Part shown: positions 33,568 through 45,239 of the stretch, one piece after another
Layout: each line of letters begins with the position of its first letter
Numbering within the stretch: position 1 is the first letter of the stretch
NCBI GenBank assembly: GCA_025435555.1
Contig: JAIWWG010000111.1
Coordinates: forward strand, 26,226 to 90,225
Origin: Chytriomyces cf. hyalinus JEL632
Taxonomy: Eukaryota > Chytridiomycota > Chytridiomycetes > Chytridiales > Chytriomycetaceae
DNA length: 64,000 nt
Direction of reading: 5' to 3'
Notes under the pieces: model-generated
Databases searched by the model: none
What the model saw: only the letters and a program-made list of their open reading frames with translations
Told to the model about the DNA's origin: nothing
Translations under genes and position numbers: made by a program

Positions 33568-36494
33568 TCAAGCTTTTGAGAGTAAAAAGTCAAGGAACAC
33601 ATCTGTTTGGGCACTTCCAAGTGTGTGATGACATTCCATGCGAAAGGGATTTAGAAAATACGTGTTCAAAGTTGAATGTGCAATAGATCCATCTTGTCTC
33701 CAGCTGCACAAAAACTGCTCTTCCCAGCAGTCGTGACTGACATCTGCTTGGTCATTGATATTGCCAACAGGGACATAGAAGTTGTTGTGCAAACTACATG
33801 CACGTAATCTCCATGATGTTAACTGGCCGTTCAGCTCTAATTCTTGCATTAGACAAGTTTTGGTGTGCTCGTTATGTTGAATGACTTTTCCAATACGGCC
33901 CCAGTTGTCAAAAAAGAAGAATCTGCCAATCTGAATGCGAGCTCTTGATGGAACTGGCCTGATGGGAGGGAACAAATGCTTGACTATAATGGAATTTGCT
34001 CCAAGTTCAAGTAATCCAGGCCCTCCTCCTGATGCCCCTCGTAAATATGATACTGTCCCTTCCCGAATTGCAAATGCCCATGCCACATCTCTTGATGGTG
34101 AATGCCGATTTGAATTTGCTATGTCTTTGCGCACATCTCCATTCATTTGTTCTGGAACTTCAACAGCATACAGAGACAGTGGTCCCCAGATCCGGAAATT
34201 ATCAGGGAGATGAGAAAGTAGATGGACTTTGAGCTTGTCTTTTGCTGATGGCAGTGAAACATGGAACAGACGCTGAACTGCAATGGTAGCCTTTTGGAGA
34301 TGGCGGTACCTTAACTCAAAGTGTGGATACTTGGAATCATATGCCAGTTTCGTAAGAATTGCACCAGCAAGCCAAAGCCAAGTTAGATTTGGCTGAAGCC
34401 AAGGGAAGAATAATGGCCCTATTTGTGCAAGGCCCTTGAAGTCTTTTCCATTCATGCTTCCAATGTAGCGAGTCACTTGTTTTGATGACAAATGACAGTG
34501 TTGATAGGTTGAGATGATTGCAAATAGAGATGCAGCTCTGAGTTTGAGAGACCTTGACTTCAGCTTTTCTTTGGACTCTGTCCCCAAGTATTTCATGACT
34601 CCAAGTAACAGTGTATGGAGAATTTCAACTGGAGTTTGCGCATGAGGTGAAAAACCAGGGAGGGAGAGATAGATGTTGGCGTGCTCAGATGGAACAGTTA
34701 TCCCAGTTGCTTTTCTCAGAGACTCTGATTGTGTTTTGTTCATCTGTGCCATTCGAGACAGTACTTGCTTGGTTTCATATAACCATCGATAAGGATGAAG
34801 TTGCATGCAAGTGGATGGACTTCCAATAGGTGCAGTGCAAACTCGACAGTTGAAGTCACTTCGTGCTCCAGCTTGATGGCATATTTGGGCTGCACGTGGA
34901 TTATCCACAAGCATTGCAAGTAATTGTGAAACAACAATCACATCCTCTCCGGTGCTTGAGTCAAGTACTTTGATTCCAAGAGATAGAGGGCTGCCTGGTG
35001 ATTTATTCAGTACTGCAATGTCAAAATAAATACAGATTAATGTTACCTTCTCTCAAATCGTGCAAGACAACCTCAGCAATATCTGACCATGATCCAGTGT
35101 TTGTAGTGGCAGCAAAGTTGATATATCGAGGACCATAAAACTTGTGCGGAAGCAATGGAAATATAACGAAAAAGTTTTCAAAGTGGTTGTAGCGCTTGGT
35201 TGTGTTTCCTGAAGTTTCATCTGAGCTGCAGATGACTGGAAAGTTGATGACTTTCCGGCCATTTGCTGAACAAATTCAGTTACTATCTTCAAAATAAATG
35301 CTTGCACACAAACCTCGAATACTGAGATTGCCCCTTTGAACAAGTGTCATTGCATCCCCTGGATGCAGTTCAACTGTAGTTGTGAAGTTTTGCAACAACA
35401 CAGAATGGAAATGCTCAGCAACTTGCCCAAATGCCACAATACCAGGTTTTGGAAAACACTTAATAATGCCTTCTTCAAAATTGGGCATTACAACAGTATC
35501 TCTAAAAGTGATATCAGCTAAATCACTAAAAACATTTAAGGAAGATCTCACCCAGCGTAAAATCGAGTTGAATTGTTGTCCATCCAAAGGCAAGGCGCTC
35601 TCACAGAAAATGCTAATGACTCAAAAATTTCTTGTGGATGTGTTGATAACTGTGGACCATATCGGATTTCCTTTGCAATAGATGGTGTTGCAAACGCAGA
35701 TTCAATGAGCTCAGGAATAGGCCTGACAAAGATTTGAATGCCTGATGCAGATTTCCTTTCAATGGGCTGCACTTTGCAAAGCTTCTTGCGTAGCTTCAAA
35801 ATTGCATTCAAAGAAGGGCACTTGACTTGCAGCAGTTCAAATATTCCCCAGAGAAGTTTCATTTGAGTAATACTGATGCGGCGACGCTTAGCAAATAGCA
35901 GACTGAATAGCAGAGCATGTGTTCTTGATGGAAATGGGTAGAAATGGCTGGATCCAAAGTCAGAAGCTGCATCATCAGAGTCCATATCAGAACCATCATC
36001 AGAGTCCATATCAGAACCATCATCAGTGTCTGACAATTCCATGTCAGTTCTATCTGACTGATCAATACTGTTGCTGTCGCTTGTGCTGTGATGTTCATCT
36101 GGTCCAGCCACAATTGCGCATTGTTCTTCTGCTCTGACACTTTTGTCACTGAGACAATCATTGGAATCTGCTGGCAACAGATCTGTCAGTCCATTTTGTA
36201 AATTGCTAACCCAGTCAAAAAGCCTTTACCTGCTTCAGTCTCAGCAATCATATTGATGCACTCTTGGTTGAATGCAAGGCTGTCAAAACTTTGCTGAGCA
36301 GAGCTTGTACTCTTGCATGAATGCATACTCCAAGCATCATCTGATTCCGACTCATTTGTGCAACGCTGCAGATGATGGTTCAGATTCCTTGCCCAGCGTT
36401 TCCCAGCAAATGGCGTGTTGCAGTTTGGACATCTGTGCTGACTTTGATGCATGTTGGGCACAAATTGGGATGAATCACAGAACAAATTGGGCAT
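33568..36494 (-). CDS. Plavaka-like transposase
   Basis: Five exons on the minus strand: 36494-36230, 36182-35552, 35501-35314, 35265-35047 and 34994-33568 (the last acceptor could also be at 35013, same frame). They give about 909 residues. The start has a zinc-finger-like set, C22, C25, H41, C45. An acidic repeat (SDMDSDD) follows, then FYAGDTVVM, the core VICSSDETSGNTTK (probable first catalytic Asp), a CRVC pair, TPVEILHTLLLGVMKY, LPDNFRIWGPLSLYAVE and MNGDVRKDIANSNRHSPSRD, the last a hallmark of Plavaka transposases. Introns of 47-52 nt join exactly. The frame is undamaged. Confidence 0.85.
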
Positions 36495-36520
36495 GTCGGA
36501 ACAAATTGGAGCAAAGAAAA

Positions 36521-37650
36521 ATGAGCCTCAGAACTGATCAGCATGCAAGGGTGATCTGATACAGTGTATCTTCCACTGCACAGGGGTCAATCAGCTTTAC
36601 TTTCCAGGGATCTACTGGCCAGCCAGTTTCTTACCGCCCTCGTCATCAGGATGAAGAGTTTGACCAATTCAGCCCCCAACAAAGGGGACCTGCCAGATTC
36701 TCCAACTCACCTCTTCAGGCTGGTCCATCAACTCAGATTGGTATGTTGCCTTTCACTACATGATGTTTCTCACCTCACTGTCTCATTCAAATTCAGATAT
36801 GCAGCCCTTTGTCTCTGTGATCAGAGATCTGAAAGAACAGTTTCAAGAGCAGGCTGAATACAGTAACAGTGAAACCACAGCTTTGAGGCAGTCTATTGCT
36901 ATGCTCAGCAATAGCTTTGTGCCCAAGATGCGTGAGACAATTCCAAAAGCGTTGAGGACAGACATCAAACGTGCAAATGAGAAATATTTTGTCGCAACTG
37001 CCACCAAGTACGTTCTGAAACCAAATCTCACTAAGATAGAGGTGAAAACAAGTCCTATTGATATTCATCTTTATTAACTCTGCTTCTTCACATTCAGCAT
37101 CACCTTGAAACAGAATGGGGACCCTTGATTGCAACATACAATGAAGATCAGCGCACCATGTTTATTGAAGAGATCAAGAGCTCATTTCGAAGCGCTCGCG
37201 ACACTATGGTGAAGAAGGTGAGTTGATGGCATTGAGTATGAATGGCTCTGTTGTGCTGAACTAACTTTGCATTAATAGATCAAAGGACACTACAATAAAA
37301 ACACCGCTAATCTCACCCTTCAAAAATACGCTGTAGTTGTATTCGGTGATAGGTGCAAGTTGACGAATGACGTTCTGAAGCGTGCAGCGTTGATGGTAAG
37401 TGTTTCACGATGTTTCGCAATTGTGACACGAATATAAATACTCACCTTCACACAGCGCAGAGTCCGTGGTATGTTGAGGGTGAGGGTTCCCTACTTTGCG
37501 ATCCTCATCGAGGAGATGAGGCGCATTGCAGGTCTTGGGCCGGGGGGTCCTGCTGAACTGGAACGGATCAAGGCCTTAGATCTGGCAACATACACAGATC
37601 AGGGCCCACAGGCAGCCGCTGACTCAAATGATGAGAACGAAGGGGTATAA
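36521..37650 (+). CDS. Plavaka-element partner gene, unknown function
   Basis: Six exons (36521-36550, 36584-36740, 36797-37041, 37098-37217, 37279-37395, 37456-37650) with GT-AG introns of 33-61 nt yield 287 residues in one frame. The short first exon (MSLRTDQHAR) is the least certain. The protein has a Gln/Pro-rich start (FSPQQRGPARFSN), a helical middle (DLKEQFQEQAEYSNSE, FIEEIKSSFRSARDTM), basic patches (MRRVRGMLRVRVP) and an acidic tail (DSNDENEG). I recognise no domain. It starts divergently 26 bp from the transposase start, so the two probably share a promoter and may act together in transposition. Confidence 0.65.
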
Positions 37651-37834
37651 TCGCTGCTCACCTCAACAGCGGCATTGTTCCTTGCGACGGGTGGTCTTGC
37701 GACAGCTGGTCTTGCGACGAGTGCTCATTTTATACATAATAAATTTTTAACTTTACGAACGATAAATATTTTATTTTACTGCCCATAAATCCAGCTTTTG
37801 GGTTGACCGTTCATCGACTGGTTTGCAGATACGC

Positions 37835-38019
37835 GGCCGATATGCTTGCGAGATACGGCCGATAGGTTTCCGATGTTCGACCGATAAATCGGAAGAACAT
37901 CGGCCGAATGGCGTGAGCGTCCGGATCTCGGCCGATTTATCGGTCGTGTATCGTCGCCGCATCGTCGCCGTTTTCGACTGATAAATCGGCCGATTTCGCC
38001 CGTGAAAAGATTGGGGGTG
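37835..38019. repeat. right subterminal CGGCCGAT-rich block and terminal repeat
   Basis: Motifs CGGCCGATTTATCGG, GACTGATAAATCGGCCGA and GGCCGATATGC recur here, ending in ATTGGGGGTG, the right terminal repeat. It pairs with 32660-32960. Confidence 0.75.
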
Positions 38020-38021
38020 TT

Positions 38022-40193
38022 GCCATTCGAAGTGCTTGTGCATATCTTTCTGCAGCTGGACCCTTTCAAGATCGCAAAGTACCGACGAGTCTGCCACTCC
38101 TTCAACGACGTTTTGACGGCACATCCCTTCTCGAATCTGATCGGCCTGGTCAATATTGGGCAAACCAACCAGCAAGTGGAAATTGTCTGTTTCGTCACGC
38201 CTGCATCGTTTGGGGAGGCCTTCTTGACAAATGTACAGGAACACGGTGACGATTCATGCGGAGCTGGAGCATTCAAGAAATACCCATTAAGCAGCCTAAA
38301 GGTTCTTCCCATCCACCCACTTGATTCAATCAACGACGCTTCCCTGTTCGAGAAATTGAAGGGCCATATCTTGTGTGGTCCCCTCCCACGCGCTTTGGGC
38401 AAGATGAGGAAACTCACGATTGTGAATTTGATCGGCCATTACCTGACTGGACCTATCCCTTCGGAATTGGGAAATCTCGTCAACTTGAAGACTCTGAGTC
38501 TCAGTCGCATGCGTCTTGACAGTGCAATACCCGACAGTTTTGGGAATCTGATCAATCTGGAGGAGTTGGATATGTCTGAAGCCAAGTTGACCGGTTCAAT
38601 TCCGGCGAGTTTGGGGAACTTGATCAACTTGGTCAAGTTGAGTCTGCAGCGTAACGAGCTTTCAGGCAAGGTACCGGATATGTTTGGAGGGATGACCAAG
38701 CTGCAAACTCTTGTGTTTCACAACAACCATCTAGAAGGGCCGATACCGCGATCCATCAGTCAATGCATGCAACTGACGACTCTGAAGTGCGAAGGGAATA
38801 GATTTTCAAGTTCTATTCCAGAATCGATATTCCGACTGCCACTCCTTCAGTACGTGAGTTTTGGAAGCAACTTGATCATCTCCCAAACTTCACCAACTCA
38901 CAATACAAGTGGCGAATTTGTCGGTAAGGAAGAGACATGTCCTGACTTCCAATTAATTGACCTGAAACAATCACTCTGTCTCCTTTAGCATCGTTTGACC
39001 TCAAGTCACCAGATGTCGCGTCGAATCAACTTGATGAAGACACGGTTTCGCTGTTTCTGTCACAGCTGGATCTTTCTTGCAACCAGCTCTCGGGGATACT
39101 TCCAAACTACATCACATCACTGAAAAGCCTTCAGAACCTGTACCTACAAGAAAATAACCTCAATGGTCCGTTACCATCAGAACTTGGAAGGTTATCAAAA
39201 TTGGAGATCCTGACACTCGCAAACAACAAAATCTCTGGTGCCATTCCTGACTCCATATCCGGTCTTGCCGCGTTGAGAAATCTGGACCTTAGAGGCAACT
39301 TGTTCAGCGGCAGTATTCCAGATTCACTCACCTCGCTTGTCAATCTCACTTATCTGTTGCTGGAGAACAACAAACTTAGTGGTCCGTTGCCAGCGGAAAT
39401 TGGACTTTTAACTTCTCTCCAGTTTCTGGACTTCAGTCGCAACCACTTCTGCGGTGAAATTCCAGAGTCCATACGAACCCTCGGAAATTTGCGAAGGTTG
39501 GATCTCAGTCACAACCGACTCTCTGGCGAAATTATACCTGGAATTTTTATGCTCTCGCATCTCATCTCCCTTCAATTGAACAATAACTCCCTGATTGGGC
39601 CATTGCATGCAGATATTGGAGCTTTGACAGGGCTGACCACATTGGACCTCAGCCACAATCAATTGACGGGGTCCGTGTCGGAGATCGTTTTGCCGCGGCG
39701 TTTGAGCACCCTCAATTTGAATCACAACAAGCTGTCGGGTCCGCTTCCGAAATTTAAAGCTATCCGGTGGATTCAAACCCTGCATTTGGACCATAATCAA
39801 TTCTCTGGCCACCTCCCAGCAGATTCGCTCGGCCTGATGTGTCTGAAAAGTGTGAATCTCGGCTGCAATCAGTTGACAGGCCCTATTTCTGCGTTCATAT
39901 TTTCCAACATGTACATCGAAAGCGTGGATCTGAGTGACAACAGTTTTAACGGGACTCTTGACTGGGAGTTTGGAGAAATGGAACGAATCAAGATGCTCAA
40001 TCTACGCAACAACCAGTTGAGCGGTTTGATTCCCGAGAGTCTCGATAACTGCAGAATGTTGGAGCTGTTGGATCTGAGCGGAAACGAATTTGAAGGGGAT
40101 TTGCCAGAACGTTTCCGAACGCAGGCAGCGGACAAGTCGGGGATTCCTTTTCGGTGGGAGACTGAGAAAAGAACAGTCGCCGTCATCGCGTAG
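38022..40193 (+). pseudogene. F-box/LRR array copy C, body (5' end split off by transposon)
   Basis: Resumes at codon 4 (CCATTCGAAGTGCTT, PFEVLVHIFLQLDPF) right after the TT duplication. Exons 38022-38923 and 38989-40193, with a 65-nt GTAAGG...TTTAG intron, are fully open. Together with the 11 nt at 32649-32659 they total 2118 nt, exactly 706 codons, so the gene was intact before insertion. The protein has an F-box, a linker with VCFVTPASFGEAF, about eight repeats before the intron and about thirteen after it, ending RWETEKRTVAVIA. There is no in-frame ATG between the element and the F-box, so the body probably cannot be translated as before. Confidence 0.88.
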
Positions 40194-40563
40194 TGCTCGT
40201 GTATATACTGGGGCAGTCTGAATAAATTGATCGATTGAACAATTCGCGGCGCTATCAAATCACAGGTTCTGCATTTCCACAGTTGAGATTTACTGCTGAG
40301 AATCGAGAGGCTAGCTAAGTTACGTGTCCGTGTTACCGAGAATGGATTTTGCTCCAAGCGATGATTGCCCTGAAGAAGGAGGAATGGGTTTCGCGGAGCT
40401 GTTCGCACTTTCAGCACGAGTAGTTTGGGATTGCCCTTTATTTATTTTTTACATGCGGAGGCTGGAAGTTGGAATCAGCACATATGATCTTTGAACATCA
40501 TCCATCTCCTGAATCATGTTCAACATTTTCAACTTAACTTAGGAAAAAATAACTGGAGCTTGC

Positions 40564-42806
40564 ATGCGTCAACTGCTCGACGTGCCCATCGAAGTCCTGG
40601 TGCAAATCTTTTGGCAGCTGGAACCGTTCAAGATCGCAAAGTACCGACGAGTCTGCCGATCCTTCGACGATGTATTGACCAGGTCTCCCTTCTCGAACCT
40701 GATTGGCCTCGTTCACATTGGACACACCAACAGAGACTGGTCGATTGACAAACTGGATGTCTTCTGTTTTGTTACACCGGCGCGTTCGGGGGAGGCCTTC
40801 TTGGCAAACGTGCAAAAACATGTGGACTGTTCATTAAAATCAAGATACTTCCAGAAGTTCCCCGTGAGCAATCTGAATGTGGTCCAAATCAACCTTCTCA
40901 CAGCAACCGACGCAGTTTCGCTGGTTAAAACCGTCCAAGCCTCCGACTGGACAGGAACTTCCCGTTTGGCTGGTCCCCTGCCAAATGCGATCGGCAGCCT
41001 GAAGCAAATGACATCATTGGACTTTGGAGGCCATTTCCTGTCTGGCTCGATTCCGCAAAGTATCGGCAAACTGACAAAACTGACGGATTTGTATTTGGTG
41101 GGCAAGCACGTTTGTGGCCCCATCCTGTCCGAGTTGGCGAATCTCATCAATTTGACGAAACTAAACCTGAGTCGCACGCACCTTAACGAAACGATACCCG
41201 ACAGATTTGGGAACCTTGTCAACCTTAAGGTGCTAAGGATCCCCAGCGCCATGCTGACTGGACCCATTCCTGTGAGCTTTCGGAACTTGGTCAACTTGGT
41301 AGAATTGCGACTGCAAAGTAACGAGCTTTCAGGCACGGTTCCAGACGTATTTGGAGGAATGAGCAAACTACAAACTTTGATGTTGCACGACAACCATTTC
41401 GAAGGGCCTGTACCGCGATCCATCGGTGAATGCACGCAATTGACGACTTTGAAATCCGAACGGAATAGCTTTTCGGGCTCTATTTCTGAATCGATTTTCC
41501 GACTACCACTGCTTCAGTGTGTGAGTTTTGCAAGGAACTTTATCATCTCCGAAACCTCACCAACTTACAATTCAACTGGCAAATTCGTCGGTATGGAAGA
41601 CACACACCCTGACTTCCAATTGATTTATAAGTATGACCTCAACAAATCGTTTCGTTTCCATCAGCGTCGCTCGATCTCCAGTCACTAAATGTCGCGTCGA
41701 ATCAAATCGAAGGAGGGGTTTCGTTGTTTTTCTCACAGCTGGATCTTTCTCGTAACCAGCTCTCGGAGAGACTTCCAGACTATATCACATCGCTGATAAA
41801 CCTCCAGAAACTGTACCTGCAAGAAAATAACCTCAACGGTCCGTTACCACCTGAAATTGGAAGGTTATCAAAATTGGAGGTTTTTTCCGTTCGCAGGAAC
41901 CAATTCTCAGGCGCTATTCCTGCCTCCATATCCGGTCTTGGCGCGCTGCAAAAGCTGGACCTCAGCTGTAACTTATTCATGGGCAGAATTCCGGATTCAA
42001 TCGCATCGCTCGTAAATCTCACTTCTCTGTTGATGGAGAACAATGTGCTCAGTGGTCCATTGCCGGCGGAAATTGGACTTTTAACTGCTCTCGAGGTTCT
42101 AAAGCTTTGTCGCAACCGTTTCTGTGGTGAAATTCCAGAGTCAATACGACGCCTTGGAAATTTGCGAACATTAGATCTGAGTCACAACGAACTCTCTGGC
42201 GAAATTCCGCCTGGAATTTTCATACTTTCAAACCTATACACACTTCAATTGAACAACAACAACCTTGCTGGTTCATGCCATCCACGTATTGGAGCTTTGA
42301 CAAAGTTGGACACGTTGGACTTCAGCCACAATCAGTTAACTGGTTATGTGCCGGACAGTATTTTGCCGCGGCGTTTGAGCACGCTAAGTTTGAATCATAA
42401 TAAGCTGTCAGACCACAATGAATTCTCTGGCCACCTCCCAGCAGATTCGCTCGGCATGATGTGTCTGAAGAGTGTGAATCTCAGCTGCAATCAGTTGTCA
42501 GGCCCCATTTCTGCGTTCCTGTTGAATGTGTCCATCGAAATTCTGGATCTGAGCGGCAACAGTTTCAACGGTACTGTTCCCAGGGAGTTTGGGGACATGA
42601 AAAGAATCAAGACGCTTGACCTGAGCAACAACCAGCTGAGCGGGTTGATTCCCGAGAGTCTTGACAGGTGCTATGGGTTGGAACTGCTGGATTTAAGAGG
42701 AAACCAATTGGACGGGGATATGCCAGAACGTTTTCGAATCCAATCAGCGGACAAACTGGGGATTCCTTTTCGGTGGGAGGGAAAAAAAAAGAGTCCTGAA
42801 CCTTGA
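40564..42806 (+). CDS. F-box/LRR protein, array copy D (intact)
   Basis: The only array member with a start, stop and undamaged frame. Exons 40564-41590 and 41665-42806 flank a 74-nt intron (GTATGG...CATCAG) and give 722 residues. The F-box is at residues 1-45 (LLDVPIEVLVQIFWQLEPF, KYRRVCRSF). A linker with VFCFVTPARSGEAFL follows, then plant-type 24-residue LRRs such as LTSLDFGGHFLSGSIPQSIG. No signal peptide or membrane span is seen. It would fit an SCF ubiquitin-ligase substrate receptor in cytosol or nucleus; targets are unknown. Relative to copies C and H it lacks about 20 residues near 42408, an in-frame deletion that fuses two repeats (NHNKLSDHNEFSGH). Confidence 0.9.
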
Positions 42807-42910
42807 ACCTGAATTGCGAGAAACTCACGGGCCTTTGAACATTTTTACTTAAAATATAGCTTGGCTGAAGTCATAAACAGAATTTAAATAAAAAAGCCAA
42901 GTCAGTAAAT

Positions 42911-43810
42911 ATGCATCTGCTCGACTTGCCCCTAAGTCCTGCTGCACATCTTGTAGCAGCTGGCCCGTTCAAGGTCGCAAAGTACCGACAAGTGTGCCGC
43001 TCTCTCAACAACGTATTGACAGGGCGTCCCTTCTCGAACCTGATTGGCCTGATCCATATTGGACGCACCCATAGGAGATGGTCGAAGGGCAAGCAGGATG
43101 TCTTCTGTTTCGTAACATCTGCATCCTTTCGCAGGGACTTCCTGATAGACGTTCAGAAACACGCACGGTCTTCATCCATGTCTGAACAATTTGAAAAGTA
43201 TCGCGTGAACACTCTGAATGCGCTGGCAATCAACCCTCTCACGGCAACCATCGAGGCTTCCCTGTATGAAAGCTTTCCCCACCAAACATGGTCATTACAT
43301 GCAACTCGAAACCCTCGTATGCCAAGAGAATCGATTTTTGGGTTATATCCCAGACTCAGTGTGCTTCAGAGTTTGAATTTTGAAAAATACTTGATAAACT
43401 CGAAGAGTTCGCGTACTAGCGCCGAACGCATCGAAATGGGAGACACGCAGCTGACTCCAATTGTTGTTGATATCGAATTTGATCGTGTAATCTCTCCGTT
43501 CCCATCAGCGCTTGATCTCCAGTCTCCGAATGTCGCATCAAATCAACTCGAAGGAGTTTCAGATTCGATGTTAATGTCGCGGGTGGATCTCTCTCGAGCT
43601 CATCTACCTCGGAAACTACCGATCGGTATTTCTTGGGCAGTGCATATCGGCACACCTTGCTCCAACGTGTCGATCGGAACCTACGGCGCATCAGCATCTG
43701 CGCTTCCATCTTCAATGAAACTGCTCGCATTTATGTTTGTTGATCTGTATAATTTGCTTAGACCAAATATGACTTGTCAAATCGGCAGAAATAGTCAAGT
43801 CGTTTATTGA
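42911..43810 (+). pseudogene. F-box-derived copy E without LRRs
   Basis: A 299-codon frame begins MHLLDLP like other copies, but residues 8-18 read LSPAAHLVAAG where others have TEVLLHIFLQLD: two compensating single-base shifts replace the heart of the F-box. The linker continues normally (NLIGLIHIGRTH, VFCFVTSASF), but the N-terminal LRR block is gone. After the former intron region (read as coding here) only a stub remains (LDLQSPNVASNQLEG), followed by unrelated sequence to the stop. Unlikely to function as an F-box protein. The following 43811-44274 shows no supported gene. Confidence 0.7.
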
Positions 43811-44274
43811 ATGTAACCTTAAATCCGCTTGCTACAACTGCCTCGGCAGGCATGTAGACTTGCTCTACCGGGGCATTCTCAGCGTCACCAGCCTCTTCCA
43901 GGAACTGTGCATGGAGCACGGTTCGAGGTCAAAACCACAGCCCCGAATACGCAGCTGAAGAGTGTAACTTTGTGGGAATAATTTCCAACGTCAAACCCAA
44001 TCAATTTTAATTTTTTATTCACGGCCAACAACATTTTTATGTGGCACAAACCCAATCAATTTACATCCATTTGTTGTTCCTTTGCTTCCAACGTCGCGAC
44101 TCATTTTGGAACAAGCGCGGATGGAGACGGGCAGGCTTCGGTTCTGGGATCTGATCTGCTCGTGTGCGCTGTGCTGTGCTGGAAAAATCAAGCATTGTCA
44201 CAATGCACTTCGTTGGAAAATTGCACCTGCATTTCATAAAAAAAAATTTTGTTTCCAAAAAACGTCGCAGAAAA

Positions 44275-44582
44275 TGGAAGGAGTGGGAGTTCAGACCGAA
44301 CTGGCAGAGATGGTTGCTAACATCAGAGAAATTCAAAAGGAATTCACTGAGGGAATCATCAACCTCGACAAGGCGGCAGAGGAGAGGCAGACGGCCCTCG
44401 TCGAGTACTACCGCACCCAGATACAAAGCAATCTTCAAAGGGAGAGGGACCTGCGAAAGCACCTCGAAATAGCTATTAATACGGAGCGGGCGAAGGCACG
44501 CAAAGCGTTGGAGAAGGAGAGGGAGCGCAAAGATTTGGAGCGGGAGATCACCCGCACCTCAAACAGTGAGCATTCTATTTAA
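44275..44582 (+). CDS. short coiled-coil protein, hypothetical
   Basis: From the ATG at 44275 (MEGVGVQTELAEMVAN) a 102-codon frame is almost entirely charged helix with heptad-like spacing (QRERDLRKHLEIAINTERAK, KALEKERERKDLEREI). A GTGAGC donor near 44564 and a TTATTCAG acceptor near 44610 allow a second exon. An AATAAA lies near 44680. The frame also extends upstream to 44082, but that part looks non-coding. No family recognised. The following 44590-45235 holds only weak frames. Confidence 0.35.
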
Positions 44583-45239
44583 CATACATGAAACATTGTT
44601 GTTTATTCAGCAAGCTGCTGTCAATTCTAGCCTTCTCGCTGCTGCAGTACTTATTTCTTCAGCCTTCGCCCGCACCCTCAATAAAATAGGATCCTTCCCG
44701 TGCTTCTTCTCCAAGTATACGTACGAAAAGATATGACACTCAGTCAGATACAGATGGGCAGCAGCTCCTGGACTTGTCGCTTCATACTGAATGCGGTCTC
44801 CGAAAGCGTTTCTTGAAGTCAGCCGAAGTACCGGAGTAGATTCCGGCTTTAACGATATTCTCTTGGAGCCGCTGGATGAAGAAGGGAAGTTGAAAATAAA
44901 TGGATTCTACTTATTCGCCACTTGCTTTATAGGCCCTACAACAGCTTCTACGGTGATTCATACGTCAAGAAAACAGCGGCACTTGTGACATTCGGCCGTG
45001 CAATCGTGATGGCTGATCGTTTGCTCCCAGTACAGTCAGTCGCAGACACAAATCAAAGTTTCGCTGAGCACAGTGTCAGCAGTTTGCATCCTTGTTTTGA
45101 CAGCATCCGCCAGGAACACACCCAACATGCCACAGCTCGAGAAGTGGCGCTGTAGAATGTGGTGCAGTGGACGCAATTGTCGAGAATGCGTTACTTGGAA
45201 TTTGCGATGCTGGTAATGAGGGTGATGCTGGTAATGAAG

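Larger units (their letters stand above)
32660..38019. mobile_element. Plavaka-type (CACTA superfamily) transposon
   Basis: A 5360-bp insertion with imperfect terminal inverted repeats (left CACCGCCAAC, right reading inward CACCCCCAAT) and a TT duplication at 32658-32659 and 38020-38021. Removing it with one TT rejoins copy C in frame (ATG GAC AAC TTG CCA), which fixes both boundaries. It carries two divergent genes that start only 26 bp apart: a Plavaka-like transposase on the minus strand (36494-33568) and an unknown six-exon gene on the plus strand (36521-37650). Both ends are rich in CGGCCGAT-type motifs. It looks complete and possibly autonomous. Confidence 0.9.

Noticed and set aside
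40713-41435. A 240-codon minus-strand frame, and similar ones at 26727-27329 and 46477-46782
   Set aside because: They are exact antisense of LRR repeats. Repetitive codons keep the opposite strand open. No independent start context or family.
44791-45155. Two short plus-strand frames between the coiled-coil gene and fragment F
   Set aside because: No ATG context, splice logic or recognisable sequence. Possibly decayed array DNA, but I cannot support a gene.
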